Source: DYGX01 sp035325905 (GTDB lineage: Bacteria > Chloroflexota > Anaerolineae > Aggregatilineales > Aggregatilineaceae). Taken from it: a DNA stretch of 7,488 nt. The notes beneath the pieces were generated by a model, which saw only the letters and a list, made by a program, of their open reading frames with translations, was not told the DNA's origin and did not search any database. Where the stretch lies: NCBI GenBank assembly GCA_035325905.1, contig DAOKYY010000135.1:1-7488 (forward strand), given 5' to 3'. Positions 5,491 to 7,488 of the stretch are shown piece by piece (position 1 is the first letter of the stretch; every line of letters begins with the position of its first letter). Made by a program: the position numbers and the translations under genes.

Positions 5491-5982
5491 CTACAGTTTA
5501 TAGCCGAATTTGCGCAAAAGGTCCTTGCGCCACGCGATCCCCTCGTCGTCCTCGGTGCCTTGCGGCGTGAAGCCGTCGATCACGCCCAGCACGCCGCGCC
5601 CCTGGTCCGATTCGGCGACGATCACCTGCGTCGGGTTGGCGGTCGCGCAGAAGATGCGCACCACTTCCGGCACGGCCTGCACCGCCTTGAGCACGTTGAT
5701 CGGGTAGAAGCCTTCGCCCAGAAACAGCACGAAGGTATGCCCGGCCCCGATCTGCTGCGCGTTCTTGATCGCGTAGCCGATCATTTCGTGATCGGTCCCG
5801 CTCCAGCGGATCAGACGGTCGCCGGATGCCTCGCAGAATGCCAGCCCGAATTTGATGCCCGGCACGGCGTTGACCAGCGCCTCGTGAATATCCTCGACTG
5901 ACTTGATAAAGTGGCTCTGGCCGAGAATGAAATTGACCGGCTCCTGCTTCTCAATTGTGACGAGGTCGATTTCTAGTTTCAT
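5491..5982 (-). CDS. Adenosine-specific kinase family protein (PF04008, PAE2307-like)
   Basis: A 163-residue protein of the family named from the archaeal PAE2307 structure, which binds adenosine/AMP; the kinase label comes from that work and the physiological role is unclear. Family features run the whole length: FILGQSHFIKSVEDIHEAL at 18-36, GLAFCEASGDRL at 46-57, AGHTFVLFLGEGFYPINVLKAV at 80-101, the core CATANPTQVIVAE at 112-124, GRGVLGVIDGFTPQG at 128-142, and the terminal LLRKFGYKL. The usual family length is about 160, so it is complete. Start ATG 5980-5982 has AAAGGA (5992-5997) nine bases upstream. The reading frame is open further, to 6075, but that stretch crosses the terminator of the upstream unit and is Arg-rich noise. 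It is probably the first gene of a unit with DUF5661 and the M20 peptidase. No membrane segment. Confidence 0.93.
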   Translation of the reverse strand: MKLEIDLVTIEKQEPVNFILGQSHFIKSVEDIHEALVNAVPGIKFGLAFCEASGDRLIRWSGTDHEMIGYAIKNAQQIGAGHTFVLFLGEGFYPINVLKAVQAVPEVVRIFCATANPTQVIVAESDQGRGVLGVIDGFTPQGTEDDEGIAWRKDLLRKFGYKL

Positions 5983-6020
5983 CGGGGACCATCCTTTCGC
6001 CCTGTGCCTGCGCCGCCGCA

Positions 6021-6048
6021 AGGATAGCCTATTCCCTGGCGGAAACAA
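6021..6048 (-). promoter_or_regulatory. Weak candidate promoter for the adenosine-specific kinase unit
   Basis: On the minus strand, TTGTTT (6043-6048) and TATCCT (6021-6026) are separated by 16 bases, with three and four consensus matches. It lies between the upstream terminator and the gene's ribosome-binding site, where a promoter is expected. The match is weak, so location is the main support. Confidence 0.3.
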
Positions 6049-6056
6049 ACATCCCG

Positions 6057-6084
6057 AAAAATAAAAACCCGCCATCTGGCGGGT
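6057..6084 (-). terminator. Strong rho-independent terminator after the small membrane-protein gene
   Basis: Perfect 8-bp arms ACCCGCCA and TGGCGGGT (6067-6074 and 6077-6084) are separated by two bases, in practice a 6-7-bp stem with a tetraloop. On the minus strand the hairpin is followed by TTTT, A, TTTTT (6057-6066). It lies about 37 bases after the stop of the small membrane-protein gene and isolates the CoaE unit from the adenosine-specific kinase unit. Confidence 0.88.
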
Positions 6085-6121
6085 GGGACGCGCACATCCT
6101 CAGGCGACCGCAAGCGGACGA

Positions 6122-6412
6122 TCAGGCGTCGTGGCGCTCGATCTCCAGCGTGTCGCGCTTGTCGGACGTGACCGGCTGGTCCAATTCGTCGCGGTCTTCC
6201 CAGCTCACGATCCAGATGCACAGCCCGGCGACCGCGATCGTCGCCACGATCAGCGCGATCCAGTTGGTCGTGGTCAGGCCCACGTCGCGCGCCTCGTAGA
6301 CCAGCAGCGCAACGCAGCCCACCGAGAGCACGATCCAGGCCGACAGACGCGGCCAGCGGTCGATCAGCGCGAACACAGGGCCGATCACCGGTTGATTCTT
6401 CAGACGCTCCAC
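6122..6412 (-). CDS. Small two-helix membrane protein, unknown family
   Basis: A 96-residue protein that I do not recognise. It has two hydrophobic helices, about residues 24-40 (AWIVLSVGCVALLVY) and 50-70 (NWIALIVATIAVAGLCIWIV), joined by a short turn containing EARDVGLTTT. The N-terminal 23 residues carry several basic residues and the C-terminal 25 are mostly charged (begins EDRDELD, ends IERHDA), suggesting a hairpin in the membrane with both ends in the cytoplasm. Start is GTG 6410-6412, with AGAGAGG on the minus strand eight bases upstream. It begins 27 bp after the coaE stop and is followed by a strong terminator, so it is the last gene of the coaE transcript. Coding is supported by the ribosome-binding site, position and coherent membrane topology. 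No function can be named. Confidence 0.72.
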   Translation of the reverse strand: MERLKNQPVIGPVFALIDRWPRLSAWIVLSVGCVALLVYEARDVGLTTTNWIALIVATIAVAGLCIWIVSWEDRDELDQPVTSDKRDTLEIERHDA

Positions 6413-6439
6413 AGTCGTTGCCTCTCTGCTCGACGCGGC

Positions 6440-7488
6440 CTAGAGCGGCTTGAGCACCCGCTCGGCGCGCAGCTTCTTGGCGAAGATCGCCGTCCCCGCC
6501 GGGCGAGACTCACGCGCCGCCTCGCGCCAGGCCGGAACCTTGATCTCTTCGATTTTCATGTGCTGATACCCCTGCTGCAACAGGGACTCGACCATATCGC
6601 GCCCGGTATTTTCTGGCAAAAAGATATAGCCGATCTCGGATTGCAGCGCGCGCGAGGCTTCTTCGACCGCGCCAATTAGCGCGGCCACGGTCGGGCGGAC
6701 CGGGGCGTCGCGCAGCAGGAACAGCTCGTCCACGCGCGTGACCAGATTCTCGACCAGAAAGCCAACCAGCCCCAGCGGGCGCCCATCGGCGACAGCCATC
6801 ATGTACGACTTCTGCCCCAGCGCCATAATCACGTCGTCGCGGCTGAGCCGCTGGCCGCCGTTGCGCGTCTGGAGCAGGGCTGCGATCTGGTCAGCGTTGT
6901 GCGGCATCCCACGCAGGATGTCGATCGAGCTGATCGCGCGCTGGCCGGGCGGCTGCTGGCTCGGCGCGACCTCGACGCGGCGCACCAATTCCTGCACGTC
7001 GCCCTGCTGCATCAGCGCCTGGACGCGCAGCCACGCCGCGCGAACCTGCGCCCAGGTGTCGTCCGGCGTGCCCTGGTTGTAGATGATCACGTCGGCGCGG
7101 GCCAGCTTTTCAGCCTGGGGGTTTTGCAGGCGGATGCGCTTGAGCGCCGCCTCGCGGTCCAGCCCGCGCTTGGCGAGCCGCTCCACCTGGGTTTTCTCGT
7201 CGGCGTCCACGACCCAGATCGCGTCGAGCCGCTCGGCCAGCGGGGTTTCGAGCAGCTTGATCGCCTCGACCACGACAACCTTCTGCCGGGCGCGGCTGAT
7301 TAGCGTGTCGATCGCGCGGATGACGATCGGGTGCGTCAGGGCTTCGAGACGCCGCAGCGCGTCGGGATGCGCAAAGACGACCGCGCCCAGCCGGCCCCGG
7401 TCGATCCGCCGCTCCGCGTCCAGAATCCACTGGCCGAAGGTCAGCACGACCGGCTTATAGGCTGGGGCGCCGGGAGCCATCGCCTGAT
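6440..7488 (-). CDS. coaE: Dephospho-CoA kinase with C-terminal GNAT-like extension (N-terminus beyond right edge)
   Basis: CoaE phosphorylates dephospho-CoA at the ribose 3'-OH, the last step of CoA synthesis. The frame is open to the right edge. Numbering from Met at 7478-7480, which is internal, visible CoaE features are APGAPAY at 2-8, FGQWILDAERRIDRGRLGAVVF at 15-36, HPIVIRAI at 50-57, VVVVEAIKLLE at 68-78 (usually DxPLLxE), lid KRGLDREAALKRIRLQ at 104-119, and ADVIIYNQGT at 129-138. About 30-35 residues with the P-loop are missing from the window, not the gene. CoaE normally ends near residue 160 here. A linker (about 165-185) leads to some 160 further residues with GNAT-like order: helix, strands YMMAVADGRPLGLVGFLVE, a helix 264-280, and SLLQQGYQ. 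The R/QxxGxG/A acetyl-CoA loop is not evident. Kinase assignment is firm; the extension's fold is tentative. Confidence 0.9.
   Translation of the reverse strand, partial: QAMAPGAPAYKPVVLTFGQWILDAERRIDRGRLGAVVFAHPDALRRLEALTHPIVIRAIDTLISRARQKVVVVEAIKLLETPLAERLDAIWVVDADEKTQVERLAKRGLDREAALKRIRLQNPQAEKLARADVIIYNQGTPDDTWAQVRAAWLRVQALMQQGDVQELVRRVEVAPSQQPPGQRAISSIDILRGMPHNADQIAALLQTRNGGQRLSRDDVIMALGQKSYMMAVADGRPLGLVGFLVENLVTRVDELFLLRDAPVRPTVAALIGAVEEASRALQSEIGYIFLPENTGRDMVESLLQQGYQHMKIEEIKVPAWREAARESRPAGTAIFAKKLRAERVLKPL

Noticed and set aside
5983..6075. Longer start for the adenosine-specific kinase-like gene
   Set aside because: The extension runs into the terminator hairpin of the upstream unit and encodes Arg-rich sequence absent from the family; ATG 5980-5982 has AAAGGA at good spacing.
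7478..7480. Met codon as the true start of CoaE
   Set aside because: The frame continues to the right edge, and the residues match the family about 30-35 positions in, so the P-loop must be upstream of the window.

Overview
The window is GC-rich bacterial chromosome, and every gene I can support lies on the minus strand, so the text below reads from the right edge to the left. Gene content points to Chloroflexota, perhaps an Anaerolineae-like lineage. The clues are a substrate-binding protein close to the RibY type described from Chloroflexus, a CoaE with a long C-terminal extension, and a DUF5661 protein beside an adenosine-specific kinase-like protein. This placement is inferred from protein flavour only. 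I see no tRNA, rRNA, CRISPR array, insertion sequence or phage gene.

Region A (7488-6057): a dephospho-CoA kinase (CoaE) whose N-terminus with the P-loop lies beyond the right edge. It carries an extra C-terminal domain of about 160 residues that looks like a degenerate GNAT fold. A small two-helix membrane protein follows 27 bp later, and the unit ends at a strong intrinsic terminator (6057-6084).

Region B (6056-3100): an adenosine-specific kinase-family protein, a DUF5661 protein, an M20 metallopeptidase and a cyclophilin-type prolyl isomerase, with gaps of 35, 30 and 83 bp. The unit ends at a second intrinsic terminator (3100-3136). The theme is housekeeping: nucleoside or AMP binding, peptide breakdown and protein folding. 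No joint pathway is evident.

Region C (3099-1): a transporter operon behind a plausible sigma70-type promoter. Its order is DUF2007 protein, ABC permease, NMT1/THI5-like substrate-binding protein, ABC ATPase. The ATPase runs off the left edge without a stop. Tight junctions suggest translational coupling: the permease ribosome-binding site lies in the end of the DUF2007 gene, and the ATPase start overlaps the binding-protein stop in ATGA. The binding protein resembles the riboflavin-binding RibY type, so riboflavin or a related vitamin precursor is the leading substrate hypothesis, but no FMN riboswitch is visible. A perfect palindrome sits between the permease and binding-protein genes, and the operon leader has three arms that can form two alternative hairpins.

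Nothing here is clearly a new defence or mobile system. The points most worth a second look are the CoaE fusion, the DUF2007-led transporter operon with its structured leader, the intergenic palindrome, and the DUF5661/adenosine-kinase pairing.
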